A DNA stretch of 43,658 nt from Lachnospiraceae bacterium YSD2013 (GTDB taxonomy: Bacteria; Bacillota; Clostridia; Lachnospirales; Lachnospiraceae), in the NCBI GenBank assembly GCA_900100895.1, contig FMTX01000028.1, positions 1 to 43,658 on the forward strand, written 5' to 3'. Below, in pieces: positions 31,778 to 41,271 of this stretch. A program made the position numbers and the translations under genes. Every line of letters starts with the position of its first letter. Positions within the stretch are counted from its first letter, which is position 1. Under the pieces are notes generated by a model. The model worked only from the letters and a program-made list of their open reading frames with translations. It ran no database searches and was not told the origin of the DNA.

Positions 31778-33433
31778 ATGGCAGTACTTAACATTAACGG
31801 TCAGACTTGCGAAGTTCCGGAAGGAACACCTTTTGAAGAGGTAGCCAAGAAATATCAGCACGAGTATCGCAACACCATCGCACTCGTGAAGGATAACGGA
31901 AAGATTAAAGAGTTATTTAAGACAGTTAAGGGCGATTCGAACGTTGAATTCATCACTCTTGACGATTCTATAGGTCACAAGACTTATGCACGCAGTGCCA
32001 TCATGCTGATGGTGAAGGCAGCTTACGACGTATTCGGCAAGGACTGTAATGCGCGTGTTAAGGTTGAGTTCGTAATCGGCAACGGTTACTACTGCAGCCC
32101 CAAAGGAAGTCTGGTGCTTACTACCGAGAAGATTAAAGCGGTCAAAGAAAGAATGCTTGAGCTTGTTAAGCAGAACATTCCCTACATGAAGCAGACTCTT
32201 TCAAGAGACGACGCTATCGCTCTTTTCACCAAGTATAATTTCGAAGATAAGGTGAGCCTCTTTAAGTACAGAAGAAGCTCCTCCGTAAATGTATATCGTC
32301 TCGAAGATTATTACGATTATTACTACGGATACATGGTTCCTTCGACGGGCTATGTTAAGTGGTTTGACCTTATTCCATACGATAAGGGATTTATGCTTAC
32401 GATTCCCGAGACCAACGCGCCCATGGAAGTTAAGCCTTTCGACGACAGACCTACGCTCTTTAAGACTCTTAATGAGACCTCTCACTGGAGCGAGATGCTT
32501 GGCATTACCAATGTTGGCGAGTTAAATGACGCAGTATGTCGCGGCGAGATTAATGACCTTATTCTTGTGCAGGAAGCTTTGCAGGAGCGTAAGATCGGTG
32601 AGATTGCGGCAGATATCGTAAAGCGCGGCGGCGTTAAGTTTGTTATGATTGCGGGTCCTTCTTCTTCGGGTAAGACCACTTTCTCACACAGACTTTCGGT
32701 TGAACTTCGTACTTACGGACTTAAGCCCCATCCCATCGGAGTGGACGATTACTTTGTAAATCGTGAGCAGACTCCCAAGGACAAAGACGGCAACTACAAC
32801 TTCGAGTGCCTTGAAGCAATCGACGTTGAGCAGTTTAATAAAGATATGACCGCTCTCTTAAGAGGCGAGCGTGTGGAACTTCCTACCTTTAACTTTAAGA
32901 CCGGTCGCAGAGAGTACAAGGGTAACTTTAAGCAGCTTGGCCCCGATGATGTTCTCGTAATCGAGGGTATCCACGGACTTAACCCCAAGATGTCTTACAG
33001 TCTTCCCGACGAAAGCAAGTATCGTATCTATATCAGTGCGCTTACAAGCATTAACATTGATGAACACAACCGTATCCCCACCACCGACGGCAGACTTCTC
33101 CGCCGTATGGTGCGTGATGCAAGAACCCGTGGCACCAGCGCCCAGAACACCATCAAGATGTGGCCGAGCGTACGTCGCGGTGAGGAAGAGAACATCTTCC
33201 CCTTCCAGGAATATGCGGATACGATGTTTAACTCCATATTACTGTATGAGCTTGCGGCATTTAAGACTTACGCCGAGCCGCTGCTCTTTGATATCGGACC
33301 CGAAGAGCCCGAGTATTACGAAGCCAAGAGACTTCTTAAGTTCCTTGAGTATTTCGTAGCCTTAGACCCGAAGGTCGTTCCCAACAACTCTATTTGTAGG
33401 GAATTCATCGGCGGAAGCTATTTTAACGTGTAA
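31778..33433 (+). CDS. TGS-containing uridine-kinase-like nucleoside kinase
   Basis: A 551-residue protein with an N-terminal TGS-like beta-grasp (about residues 1-60) and a middle region resembling the ThrRS second additional domain, then a P-loop kinase domain. Its Walker A, GPSSSGKTTFS, begins near residue 294, and GVDDYFVNREQTPKDKDGNYNFE follows. This layout is common in Clostridia and usually annotated as uridine kinase or nucleoside kinase; the true substrate is uncertain. TAGGAGG precedes the ATG. It closes the dnaG-rpoD operon and rnpB follows. Confidence 0.88.
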   Translation: MAVLNINGQTCEVPEGTPFEEVAKKYQHEYRNTIALVKDNGKIKELFKTVKGDSNVEFITLDDSIGHKTYARSAIMLMVKAAYDVFGKDCNARVKVEFVIGNGYYCSPKGSLVLTTEKIKAVKERMLELVKQNIPYMKQTLSRDDAIALFTKYNFEDKVSLFKYRRSSSVNVYRLEDYYDYYYGYMVPSTGYVKWFDLIPYDKGFMLTIPETNAPMEVKPFDDRPTLFKTLNETSHWSEMLGITNVGELNDAVCRGEINDLILVQEALQERKIGEIAADIVKRGGVKFVMIAGPSSSGKTTFSHRLSVELRTYGLKPHPIGVDDYFVNREQTPKDKDGNYNFECLEAIDVEQFNKDMTALLRGERVELPTFNFKTGRREYKGNFKQLGPDDVLVIEGIHGLNPKMSYSLPDESKYRIYISALTSINIDEHNRIPTTDGRLLRRMVRDARTRGTSAQNTIKMWPSVRRGEEENIFPFQEYADTMFNSILLYELAAFKTYAEPLLFDIGPEEPEYYEAKRLLKFLEYFVALDPKVVPNNSICREFIGGSYFNV

Positions 33434-33439
33434 CATTTA

Positions 33440-33800
33440 GTGAGTAGGACAGGTGATCGCGGCTGCTTTTAAGCAGGTGAGGAAAGTCCGGGCTTCATAG
33501 GGCAGGATGCCGGATAACGTCCGGTGGAGGTGACTCCCAGGCCAGTGCAACAGAAATAAACCGCCTTTTGCGGGATTCCGCAAGAGGTAAGGGTGGAAAG
33601 GCAGTGTAAGAGACTACCGTGCTTGTGGTAACACAAGTAGCCATGTAAACCCCATCCGAAGCAAGACCAAGAATGCCTTTTGGCAGGAAAACCATAGATT
33701 TGCCCGATCTGTTTTCCGGTAGGTCGCTTGAGCTCGTCGGTAACGACGTTCCTAGAAAGATGATCATCCACGACATAACCCGGCTTATCGTCTTACTCAC
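33440..33800 (+). ncRNA. rnpB: RNase P RNA
   Basis: The catalytic RNA of RNase P, which matures tRNA 5' ends. The 5' and 3' ends pair as P1 (GTGAGTA 33440-33446 with TACTCAC 33794-33800). Conserved blocks are GAGGAAAGTCCGGGC near 33479, GTAAGGGTGGAAAGGC near 33587, TGTAAGAGACTACCG, AAACCCCATCCGAAGCAAGACC near 33648, the AGGTCGC block near 33720 and CATAACCCGGCTTAT near 33773. The length of about 361 nt suits bacterial type A, but I did not fold it. Confidence 0.96.
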
Positions 33801-33817
33801 ATTTGTTTAATAAAGGT

Positions 33818-34492
33818 ATGAGGGTATTAAAATTTATTAAGCTTTGCGTGATTATGCTTTTGTGCCTGAGCGTATTTTCTGCTTGTGGCACAAAATCTGC
33901 GTTTAGCGAAGAAGAATTAATCAATGTACTCCAGAAGCCGACGGTTATGATAACGGTCGGTTCATCGCATGCAAGCGGAGTTATTTTGAGAAATGACGAT
34001 AAAGGACTTGTGCTTGCATCGGTTACACACCTGCTTAACGGTTACGAGCAGGGCATCATCAGATTCGCCGACGGCCATGCGGGCTTCGCAGATGTAGCAT
34101 ATTGCGACGAGAAGTCCGACATTACGCTTCTTACTATTAAGAGAAGCGATATGGATGCGGCCTTTGCCGATTCTCTCGATACTGTAGTGTGCGATGAGGC
34201 TGCGTATGACGCGCTTGCTACGGACGATACGGTCTATGTGGTAGGCTCGGCGGTAGATGTTGCGGCTAACGTTACGAAAGGCACCTTCAAGGAGAAGGAC
34301 TACTACGTGCCCGAGTTCGACCAGTATCTTTTGTACCTCTACTGTGATTCTTTTCCCGGTATGAGCGGTGCGGGGGTATATACGACAGAAGGCAAGTTCT
34401 TAGGACTTGTAGCCGGCGGAAGCGACAATTCGGAGACGGTTGTCATAGAGCTTCCCGATATTTTAAAGGCTTTGGACAGCCTTGAGCGGTAA
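33818..34492 (+). CDS. Lipoprotein with trypsin-like protease fold
   Basis: A 224-residue protein with a lipoprotein signal peptide (basic MRVLKFIK, hydrophobic core, lipobox SVFSAC at about residue 18). The rest matches a compact trypsin-like domain: His in LASVTHLL, Asp in EKSDITLL and the nucleophile in FPGMSGAGVY. It is therefore probably an active serine protease or a short HtrA-like protein without PDZ domain, anchored outside the membrane. ATG 33818 is taken as the start, though its binding site (AAAGG) is close; TTG 33803 would leave five extra residues and no better site. Confidence 0.8.
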   Translation: MRVLKFIKLCVIMLLCLSVFSACGTKSAFSEEELINVLQKPTVMITVGSSHASGVILRNDDKGLVLASVTHLLNGYEQGIIRFADGHAGFADVAYCDEKSDITLLTIKRSDMDAAFADSLDTVVCDEAAYDALATDDTVYVVGSAVDVAANVTKGTFKEKDYYVPEFDQYLLYLYCDSFPGMSGAGVYTTEGKFLGLVAGGSDNSETVVIELPDILKALDSLER

Positions 34493-34522
34493 AAGAAAAC
34501 AGCGCATGCAATTTTGTACTGC

Positions 34523-34552
34523 TTTACATAAATAGTTTACATAAGTTATACA
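34523..34552 (+). promoter_or_regulatory. Promoter of the CobW-type GTPase pair with a direct repeat
   Basis: TTTACA (34523-34528) and TATACA (34547-34552) are 18 bp apart. TTTACATAA is repeated exactly at 34523-34531 and 34536-34544 (13-bp step), within the promoter. The repeat could be a regulator site. No Zur-like palindrome is evident. Confidence 0.45.
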
Positions 34553-34573
34553 TATAGGAGGTTTTAAAGTATT

Positions 34574-35749
34574 ATGACACAGATTGATGTTATTTCCGGC
34601 TTCTTGGGAGCAGGTAAGACCACTCTTATCAAGAAGCTTTTGGCCGAGGCCCTTAAGGGTACCAAGGTAGTATTGATTGAGAACGAGTTCGGCGAAATCG
34701 GCGTAGACGGCGGATTTCTCAAGGACGCAGGCATTGAAATCAAAGAGATGAACCAGGGATGTATCTGCTGTTCACTCGTAGGTGACTTCAGAACTTCTCT
34801 TGCAGAAGTTATTGAAAAGTACGCTCCCGAAAGAATCCTTATCGAGCCCTCAGGCGTAGGCAAGCTTTCCGACGTTCAGAGAGCAGTTATCGAAGCAAGC
34901 GAGAGCGCAGGCGTTAAGCCCGGTTCTTCCGTAGCTGTTGTAGATGCATCGAAGTGCAAGATTTACATGAAGAACTTCGGTGAGTTCTTTATCGACCAGA
35001 TTGAGCACGCAGGCACAATCATCTTAAGCCGTACCCAGAACATGGACGAGGCTAAGCTTGAGAAAGTTGTAGAAATGATTCGTGAGCACAACAAGGATGC
35101 GAAGATTGTTACCACTCCTTGGGATGAGCTTACAGGTAAGTATATTCTTGAGACTTTTGAGTCGGTTTCTTCTTTTGAGGAAGAGCTTATGGCAGAGTTC
35201 AAGGAAGAGCATGAGCATCACCATCACCACGATGATGACGACGATGACGAGTGCTGCTGTCACGACCACCACCATCATCATGACGATGACGACGATGATG
35301 ATGACGATGAGTGCGGATGCGGACATCACCACCACGACCACGATCACGAGCATGAACATGAGCATCATCATCACGACCACGATCATGAGCATGAACACCA
35401 TCATGACCATGACCACGGCGAAGAGTGCTCCTGCGGCTGCCATGACCACGACCATCACCATCATCACCACGCCGACGAAGTATTCACAAGCATCGGCATG
35501 GAGACAGCCAAGAAATTTAGCAGGGAATCCGTTGAAGCATTCCTTACCGCTCTTGAAGACGATGACAAGTACGGTTACGTGCTTCGTGCGAAGGGTATGG
35601 TTCCTTCGGAAGGCGCTGAGTGGGTATACTTTGACTACACTCCCGGCGAGATTAATGTTCGCCCCGGCGCACCCGAGTACACAGGTAAGATTTGCGTAAT
35701 CGGTTCCGAGCTTAAAGAAGACGCTATCAAAGAATTGATTCTTAAATAA
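34574..35749 (+). CDS. CobW/COG0523 G3E GTPase with a His/Asp/Cys-rich region
   Basis: A 391-residue metallochaperone-type GTPase. Walker A GFLGAGKTT lies at residues 9-17, ENEFGEIGVD near 38, and the metal-binding CxCC at Cys63-Cys65-Cys66. Residues about 211-305 are an exceptional run of His and Asp/Glu interrupted by Cys clusters (ECCCH, ECGCGH, CSCGCH), which probably binds or stores Zn2+, Ni2+ or Co2+. The CobW C-terminal domain follows. The NKxD-like position reads SRTQ, so guanine recognition may be altered. Family knowledge suggests metal delivery to a client enzyme. It is followed 20 nt later by a second GTPase. Confidence 0.92.
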   Translation: MTQIDVISGFLGAGKTTLIKKLLAEALKGTKVVLIENEFGEIGVDGGFLKDAGIEIKEMNQGCICCSLVGDFRTSLAEVIEKYAPERILIEPSGVGKLSDVQRAVIEASESAGVKPGSSVAVVDASKCKIYMKNFGEFFIDQIEHAGTIILSRTQNMDEAKLEKVVEMIREHNKDAKIVTTPWDELTGKYILETFESVSSFEEELMAEFKEEHEHHHHHDDDDDDECCCHDHHHHHDDDDDDDDDECGCGHHHHDHDHEHEHEHHHHDHDHEHEHHHDHDHGEECSCGCHDHDHHHHHHADEVFTSIGMETAKKFSRESVEAFLTALEDDDKYGYVLRAKGMVPSEGAEWVYFDYTPGEINVRPGAPEYTGKICVIGSELKEDAIKELILK

Positions 35750-35769
35750 TTGAGATTGCAGGATTAATC

Positions 35770-36696
35770 ATGAAATCAGTATTTGTTATAAACGGGTTTT
35801 TGGACAGCGGAAAGACCCAGTTCATTAATTATACGCTGGCACAGCCTTACTTTCGCACCAAGGGCACCACGCTTTTAATAGTGTGCGAAGAAGGTGAAGA
35901 AGAATATGATGAGAGAGTCTTATCTGCTACGAATACAATCCTTGTTAACGTAGAAGATGAGAGCGGAATATCCGTCGAAGCCCTTACCGAGCTTGACAAG
36001 AAATACAAGCCCGCAAGAGTTATCATCGAGTACAACGGTATGTGGAATTACAAGAACTTCAAGCTCCCGCTTTTCTGGAAGTTTGAGCAGCAGATCACCA
36101 CTATCGATGCATCTTCTTTTGAACTTTACTACACAAATATGCGCTCACTTCTTGCAGAGATGATGCGTAAGTCGGAGCTTATTATCTTCAACAGATGCGA
36201 CGGTATCTACGATAAGCTTCCCGGCTTTAAGCGTAACGTTAAGGCGCTTAATCAGACCGCGGAAATCGTCTTTGAAGACAAGGACGGCGAGGTTAACGCG
36301 ACTCTTGAGGAAGAGCTTCCTTACGATGTTACAGGGGATACCATTGAGCTTACCGACGATACTTACGGTATCTGGTACCTCGATGCGCTTGATAATGTGG
36401 ACAGATATATCGGCAAGAATATCAGCTTCACCGCTTGTGCATTGGTACCCGGCAATTTTGCCAAGGGTCTTATCGTGCCCGGTCGTGCTGTTATGACTTG
36501 CTGCGCCGAGGATATTCAGTTCCTGGGATTCCCTTGCAAATACAACGAAAAGATTGAAGACCATACGTGGATCAATATTACTGCGAAGTTTGGCAAGGAA
36601 TATTTTGCGGGCTATCAGGGCGAAGGTCCCATGCTTACGGCTGTAAGCGTAACACCTGCCAAGAAGCCCAAGAATGAGGTTTTAAGCTTTAGCTAA
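35770..36696 (+). CDS. Second CobW-like GTPase without CxCC
   Basis: A 308-residue protein with Walker A NGFLDSGKTQF (about residues 8-18), a Walker B-like VIIEYNGMW near 86-94, and NRCDG in the NKxD position near residue 141. The CxCC metal motif and the His-rich region of its neighbour are absent. It may form a heteromeric pair with the 34574 product, one subunit binding metal and the other guanine nucleotide; this is inference. The remaining C-terminal region carries several cysteines (TACALVPGN, TCCAEDIQF). The start is preceded by GCAGGA. Confidence 0.85.
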   Translation: MKSVFVINGFLDSGKTQFINYTLAQPYFRTKGTTLLIVCEEGEEEYDERVLSATNTILVNVEDESGISVEALTELDKKYKPARVIIEYNGMWNYKNFKLPLFWKFEQQITTIDASSFELYYTNMRSLLAEMMRKSELIIFNRCDGIYDKLPGFKRNVKALNQTAEIVFEDKDGEVNATLEEELPYDVTGDTIELTDDTYGIWYLDALDNVDRYIGKNISFTACALVPGNFAKGLIVPGRAVMTCCAEDIQFLGFPCKYNEKIEDHTWINITAKFGKEYFAGYQGEGPMLTAVSVTPAKKPKNEVLSFS

Positions 36697-36707
36697 AAGG
36701 ATTTGAA

Positions 36708-37634
36708 ATGATACCTTATTCACCACTTCAGTTAATGTTTTTCTTTTTTACATATTGTTTTTTGGGCTGGATTATCGAGTCTACGTGGGTGTCGCTTCAC
36801 CAGAAGAGATTCGTAAACCGCGGGTTCTTAAGAGGACCCTTCATACCGATTTACGGTTGCGGTGCCATGACGCTGGTGCTGGTGGGTACGCCGTTACTTA
36901 AGTGGCCGGTGGCAGTTTTCTTTGGCGGAATGATATCCGCAAGCATCCTTGAGTATTTCACGGGTGCGGCGATGGAGGCAATTTTTAAGGTGCGTTACTG
37001 GGATTACTCGGACAAGCCTTTGAATCTGAACGGCCACATATGCGCGTTTACAAGCGTGTGCTGGGGCGGTTTGTCGCTTCTTGTAGACTATGTGATTCAG
37101 GACCCGATTACAGAGCTTTCCGAGCACATGACGTACAAAGAACTCGTGCTGATTGTCACGGTAGTGTCCGTATACTTCATCGTAGACGCAACACTTTCCT
37201 TCAAGGCTGCATTCGACCTGCGCGCCATTATCATCAAGATGGAGAAGGCTCAGGAAGAGTTACGCCTCTTAAAGAAGCGACTCGATGTTATCCTGGCTTA
37301 CGCCGATGCGGACAAGGATGCGTTTATTGACGAAGCAATCGAGAAGGTCGGCAATCTCGGCGACAGTATCGATGCGAGATTCAGAGCGGTTAAGAAGGCT
37401 ATGGAAGAGACTCCCGCCAAGTTCGCAGACAGTATCAAAGAAGAACTTTCCGAACTTCGCGACAAGTTTATTGTCAATCGAGGGGACAAGCTTGAAGATC
37501 AGGCTGCGAGCGATTTCTTTAAGAGAGGCCTTTTCTTTGGCAACCCTAGCATGAAGTCCGTGATGTTCTCGGATGCATTTGAAGATTTGAAGGCTTACGT
37601 ATACAGCCGTCGTAATAAAAAGAACAAAAAATAA
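36708..37634 (+). CDS. CmpB-type putative ABC transporter permease (PF06541 family)
   Basis: A 308-residue protein. About 160 residues form four to five membrane helices with the family signatures FFTYCFLGWIIESTW, NRGFLRGPFIPIYGCGA and YFTGAAMEAIF. A long charged helical, probably coiled-coil region follows (about 170-290) and ends with a Lys/Asn tail. The family is called a putative ABC permease, but direct evidence of transport is weak. It lies 11 nt after the second CobW protein, so a link to metal handling is conceivable. AAAGGA precedes the ATG. Confidence 0.82.
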   Translation: MIPYSPLQLMFFFFTYCFLGWIIESTWVSLHQKRFVNRGFLRGPFIPIYGCGAMTLVLVGTPLLKWPVAVFFGGMISASILEYFTGAAMEAIFKVRYWDYSDKPLNLNGHICAFTSVCWGGLSLLVDYVIQDPITELSEHMTYKELVLIVTVVSVYFIVDATLSFKAAFDLRAIIIKMEKAQEELRLLKKRLDVILAYADADKDAFIDEAIEKVGNLGDSIDARFRAVKKAMEETPAKFADSIKEELSELRDKFIVNRGDKLEDQAASDFFKRGLFFGNPSMKSVMFSDAFEDLKAYVYSRRNKKNKK

Positions 37635-37652
37635 GCTTTAAGCAGGAGAGTT

Positions 37653-39344
37653 ATGGGAAAAAAGCAGATTAGGTTAATACCGCCCGCCATACATTTTCTT
37701 TTAACATTCATATTTGAAAGAAGTATCCTGATTTTTAACGATACGAGTGCGACCAGACTTGCGATTCCCAGAAGCACGGCATACAGCGATAAGGCGGAGC
37801 ATATCGTGTTTTATGTGCTTGCCAAGATTTTCGCGGCGATTTTGATTTTCCTGCTTTGGAAGCTTTTGTTTAATATTTTTGAGAATTTGAATAAGAGCAG
37901 TGCCGTAAGATGCGGTATTGTGCTGTTTCTTATACTTCTTATTGTGTTCGGATTGTTCTTATATCCGGACGTGCTGATGCGATCGGAGGATAACTACATT
38001 ACGTATGCTTATGCGAAACGTATGTGGCCCGAGTACTGGCATTCGGCGTATCTTAGCATTATTTATGCGGCGTGTCTTATGATTTTCCCAAGCCCCATCA
38101 CGATTTCGGTGGTTCAGTGGATCGGTATAAGCTTTGTCGCAGGATATCTTTTTGACAGGATTAAGAAGAGTCCCGTGCTTAAAGGCAGAGGTGCATGGCT
38201 TGCACTTCTGTTTCTTGCACTTCCCAATACTTATATAATGATTGTGGATCCTTACAGAACCGAGCTTTACGCTATTATATGCATGCTTTTCAGTATTGCG
38301 CTGGTTATGGATGCTGTGGACGGAGTGGTTCGTAAGCCTTCGTTTTATGTGGCTTTTGCGGTTCTGGCAGGCTTTATAGGTGTTATGCGTAGCGAAGGTA
38401 TTATCTTTGGACTCGGCGGATTTATCGCCATGCTAATCTGGGGATATAAGCTTTCTTTTAAGAAGGTTGTGCTGTATTCTTTGGTAGCATGTGTGGCTTT
38501 CGTGCTCATTCTTTGGCCCCAGAAGGCGGGAGATGAGAAGTATTATGGCAAGGATTACACTATAATCAATTCTTTCCCTTCTCTTACAAATATCTTAAAC
38601 GCGGAGGACCATAATATTAATTATCCCGGCGCGGATGTGTCGCTTAAGGCGATTGACGATGTTGTACCCCTTGATGTGGTAAAGCTTTACGGCATGGAAG
38701 GGTATCGTCGATACAATATTTCCAAGGGCCGCGCGGATATCAATCAGTCGTATGCCACGGATGAGGCGGCTGCGGCTTATGTTAAGGGATTTTACAATCT
38801 TGTGCTTAATAACAAGACGATTTATTTAAAGACTCAGTATTCCATGTGGATGCAGTCTCTTTATTTAAAGGAGTGGCCGTATTATGTGGCAGCGGTGGGA
38901 GTTGAGGAGATTGATTCGCTTCCGTCTATGTCTATGCCGCTTTGGGACAGCGGAAAGGCTGAATGCATTGAGGATGCGGGAGTGCGTATCTGGAAGGAAA
39001 ACACGTTCAGAAAGACCGTGGCGGGATTTGTTGAAAATGCAATTAAGGGGTACGGTGACGGGTTCCTTAAGAAGTTCTACGTGCGAAGCCTGATGATGAT
39101 TGTTATTACGCTTCCAGCTGTGATATTCATGGTCAAAGAAGCTGTGTTGTACTTTAAGAAAAAACGCGAGAATACCGCGATTGGCGTGTTCTTACTGATA
39201 TTGCTGGTTCAGTATGCCGCAATTGTGCTTGTAATGCCGGCGGGCATGCAGGTGTACTTCCACGCCACGTATTATTCGATGTTTATAACCGAGCTTGTGT
39301 ACATTATCAAGCTTGCAATTACTAAGAAAGAAAAGAGAGCTTGA
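37653..39344 (+). CDS. Multipass membrane protein, possible GT-C glycosyltransferase
   Basis: A 563-residue protein with about 10-12 hydrophobic segments and a large extracytoplasmic loop (about residues 290-470). The acidic SEDNYITYAYAKRMWPEYW segment near 112-130 sits after an early membrane helix, where GT-C transferases have a catalytic acidic residue. No exact family is recognised. It starts a codirectional polysaccharide cluster, which supports a role in adding sugars to a lipid-linked glycan. GGAGAG precedes the ATG. The GT2 gene starts 1 nt after its stop. Confidence 0.7.
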   Translation: MGKKQIRLIPPAIHFLLTFIFERSILIFNDTSATRLAIPRSTAYSDKAEHIVFYVLAKIFAAILIFLLWKLLFNIFENLNKSSAVRCGIVLFLILLIVFGLFLYPDVLMRSEDNYITYAYAKRMWPEYWHSAYLSIIYAACLMIFPSPITISVVQWIGISFVAGYLFDRIKKSPVLKGRGAWLALLFLALPNTYIMIVDPYRTELYAIICMLFSIALVMDAVDGVVRKPSFYVAFAVLAGFIGVMRSEGIIFGLGGFIAMLIWGYKLSFKKVVLYSLVACVAFVLILWPQKAGDEKYYGKDYTIINSFPSLTNILNAEDHNINYPGADVSLKAIDDVVPLDVVKLYGMEGYRRYNISKGRADINQSYATDEAAAAYVKGFYNLVLNNKTIYLKTQYSMWMQSLYLKEWPYYVAAVGVEEIDSLPSMSMPLWDSGKAECIEDAGVRIWKENTFRKTVAGFVENAIKGYGDGFLKKFYVRSLMMIVITLPAVIFMVKEAVLYFKKKRENTAIGVFLLILLVQYAAIVLVMPAGMQVYFHATYYSMFITELVYIIKLAITKKEKRA

Positions 39345-39345
39345 T

Positions 39346-40035
39346 ATGACTGTAGCATTGATTTTAATCACCTGGAATGAGCTTGAAGGCTGTAAGCATG
39401 ATGTTCCGCTTATAGACAAATCTAAATTTGACGAGATTTTCTGCATAGACGGCGGCAGTACCGACGGCACCGTTGAGTATCTGAAGGAGCAGGGCATAAC
39501 CGTATATCCTCAGAGCGCTAAGGGCCTTAATCAGGCCTGCAAGGACGGCTGCGACCACTGCACCTGCGACGCGTTTGTGTTCTATCATCCGAAGGGAACC
39601 ATTCCTGTTGAGGACACTTACAAGTTCAGAGAATACTACGAAGAGGGCTATCAGTTTGTGGTAGGCTCCCGCATGATGAAGGGCGCTCACAATGAGGAGG
39701 ACGATAAGTTCTTTAAGCCCCGCAAATGGTTCGTAATCGGTCTCGGACTTCTTGCAAAGATTTTATTCAAGCGTGAAGGCAACACAGTATGGGATACGCT
39801 TCACGGATTCCGCGGTATGACAGTGGATGCGTTCAAGCGTTGCGACATTTCGGATATGAGCCCCTCGGTGGATATCGAAATGGTATGCCGCAGCTACAAG
39901 CTTAAATTAAAGAGAATTGAATTCCCGACTACAGAGCTTCCGAGACTCGCTGGCGAGAGCCACTTTAAGGCTTTTGCCACCGGTAAGAAGCTTCTTAAAT
40001 ACATGATGTTCGAGATTAAGAGAGGAAAAGCTTGA
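39346..40035 (+). CDS. Family 2 glycosyltransferase
   Basis: A 229-residue inverting GT-A glycosyltransferase. It has the start strand VALILITWNE, the nucleotide-sugar site FCIDGGSTDGTVEYL (about residues 32-46), a short replaced DxD region and the acceptor-side VVGSRMMKG. A hydrophobic WFVIGLGLLAKILF near 128-141 suggests membrane association. The ATG at 39346 lies just after the upstream stop; an earlier frame start at 39295 would overlap the preceding gene. It is likely part of glycan repeat-unit synthesis. Confidence 0.88.
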   Translation: MTVALILITWNELEGCKHDVPLIDKSKFDEIFCIDGGSTDGTVEYLKEQGITVYPQSAKGLNQACKDGCDHCTCDAFVFYHPKGTIPVEDTYKFREYYEEGYQFVVGSRMMKGAHNEEDDKFFKPRKWFVIGLGLLAKILFKREGNTVWDTLHGFRGMTVDAFKRCDISDMSPSVDIEMVCRSYKLKLKRIEFPTTELPRLAGESHFKAFATGKKLLKYMMFEIKRGKA

Positions 40036-41246
40036 TGGAGAAGGTTAAGTATCTGATACTGGGCGGCGGTCCCGCGGGACTCACATTTGCCAATTTACTT
40101 AAGAGAAAGTGCCCCGAGGACAGTTTTCTTTTGCTGGAAAAAGAATCCGTGACGGGTGGCCTGTGCCGAAGCGAAGATGTGGACGGTGCACCGCTTGATA
40201 TTGCGGGCGGACATTTCCTTGATGTGAGAAGGCCTAAGGTCAATGAGTTTCTTTTTACATTCATGCCCGAGGAAGAGTGGGACAAGTATAAGAGAGATTC
40301 GCGAATCGATATGGGCACTTACGAAATCGGACATCCTTTCGAGGCCAATATATGGCAGATGCCGGTGGAGGAGCAGGTTAAGTATCTTAAGTCGATTGCG
40401 CTTGCGGGCTGCAATCTGGGTACAGAGAAGCCCGAGAGATTTGTGGACTGGATTACATGGAAGCTTGGTGATATGGTGGCTTCCGAGTATATGCTTCCTT
40501 ACAATTCAAAGATGTTCGGGGGCGAGCTTGATTCGCTTGGTACGTACTGGCTTGATAAGCTTCCGAATGTTTCTTTTGAGGAGACGCTGCTTAGCTGCCT
40601 TAACAAGAAGCCTTACGGTACGCAGCCGGGTCATGCGGAGTTCTATTATCCCAAGAAATACGGCTACGGTGAGCTGTGGGAGCGTATGGGTAAGGCGCTG
40701 GGAGATAAGTGCCTGTGCGGTAAGAGCGTGACTGAGCTTGACGTTGAGGCTAAGACAGTGAAGTGTTCTGATGGCAGTGAATATGCGGCTGACTGTATTG
40801 TAACGACTATTCCTTGGACGGCGATTTCGGTTATTAAGAATGCCGAGTCGTGGGTAGCGGGCGATGTGGCTAAGCTTAAGCATACGGGTACGGAAATTAA
40901 GTACGTGGATAAGAACCTTGATACGGCGGCTCACTGGATTTACTATCCGGACAGAAATAAGTCATATCACAGAATTCTGGTGCGTCACAATTTCTGCCCG
41001 AATTCCAAGGGTTACTGGCTTGAGACCAATTTAAACAGAGTGGATGAGTCGGTTCCCGGCGTATCCTATAAGAACGAATATACATACCCCCTTAATACCG
41101 TGGACAAGCCCGAGGTTATGGCGCGTCTGCTCGGATACATGAAGGATAAGGGTATTTACGGCCTTGGTCGCTGGGGCGAGCACGAGCACTACAATTCCGA
41201 CAGAACGGTAGAGCGTGCGATGGAACTTTTCGAGACACTTAATTAG
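40035..41246 (+). CDS. FAD-dependent oxidoreductase, UGM/protoporphyrinogen-oxidase-like
   Basis: A 403-residue flavoprotein with the dinucleotide-binding ILGGGPAGLTFANLL at the N-terminus, an EKESVTGGLCRSE motif and a DIAGGHFLDVRRP region. This layout is shared by UDP-galactopyranose mutases and amine-oxidase/protoporphyrinogen-oxidase-like enzymes. In this cluster it more likely acts on a nucleotide sugar, for example ring contraction or redox of a sugar, than on porphyrins. ATG 40035 overlaps the GT2 stop (TGATG) and GAGGAAAAG lies upstream. Confidence 0.82.
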   Translation: MEKVKYLILGGGPAGLTFANLLKRKCPEDSFLLLEKESVTGGLCRSEDVDGAPLDIAGGHFLDVRRPKVNEFLFTFMPEEEWDKYKRDSRIDMGTYEIGHPFEANIWQMPVEEQVKYLKSIALAGCNLGTEKPERFVDWITWKLGDMVASEYMLPYNSKMFGGELDSLGTYWLDKLPNVSFEETLLSCLNKKPYGTQPGHAEFYYPKKYGYGELWERMGKALGDKCLCGKSVTELDVEAKTVKCSDGSEYAADCIVTTIPWTAISVIKNAESWVAGDVAKLKHTGTEIKYVDKNLDTAAHWIYYPDRNKSYHRILVRHNFCPNSKGYWLETNLNRVDESVPGVSYKNEYTYPLNTVDKPEVMARLLGYMKDKGIYGLGRWGEHEHYNSDRTVERAMELFETLN

Positions 41247-41271
41247 ATTAATTCTTGTATGAGGGATTTTT

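Noticed and set aside
35024-35470. Minus-strand and shifted frames rich in Val/Met or Thr/Met opposite the His/Asp region
   Set aside because: They are by-products of the repetitive CAC/GAC/GAT codons of the GTPase gene and have no start signals.
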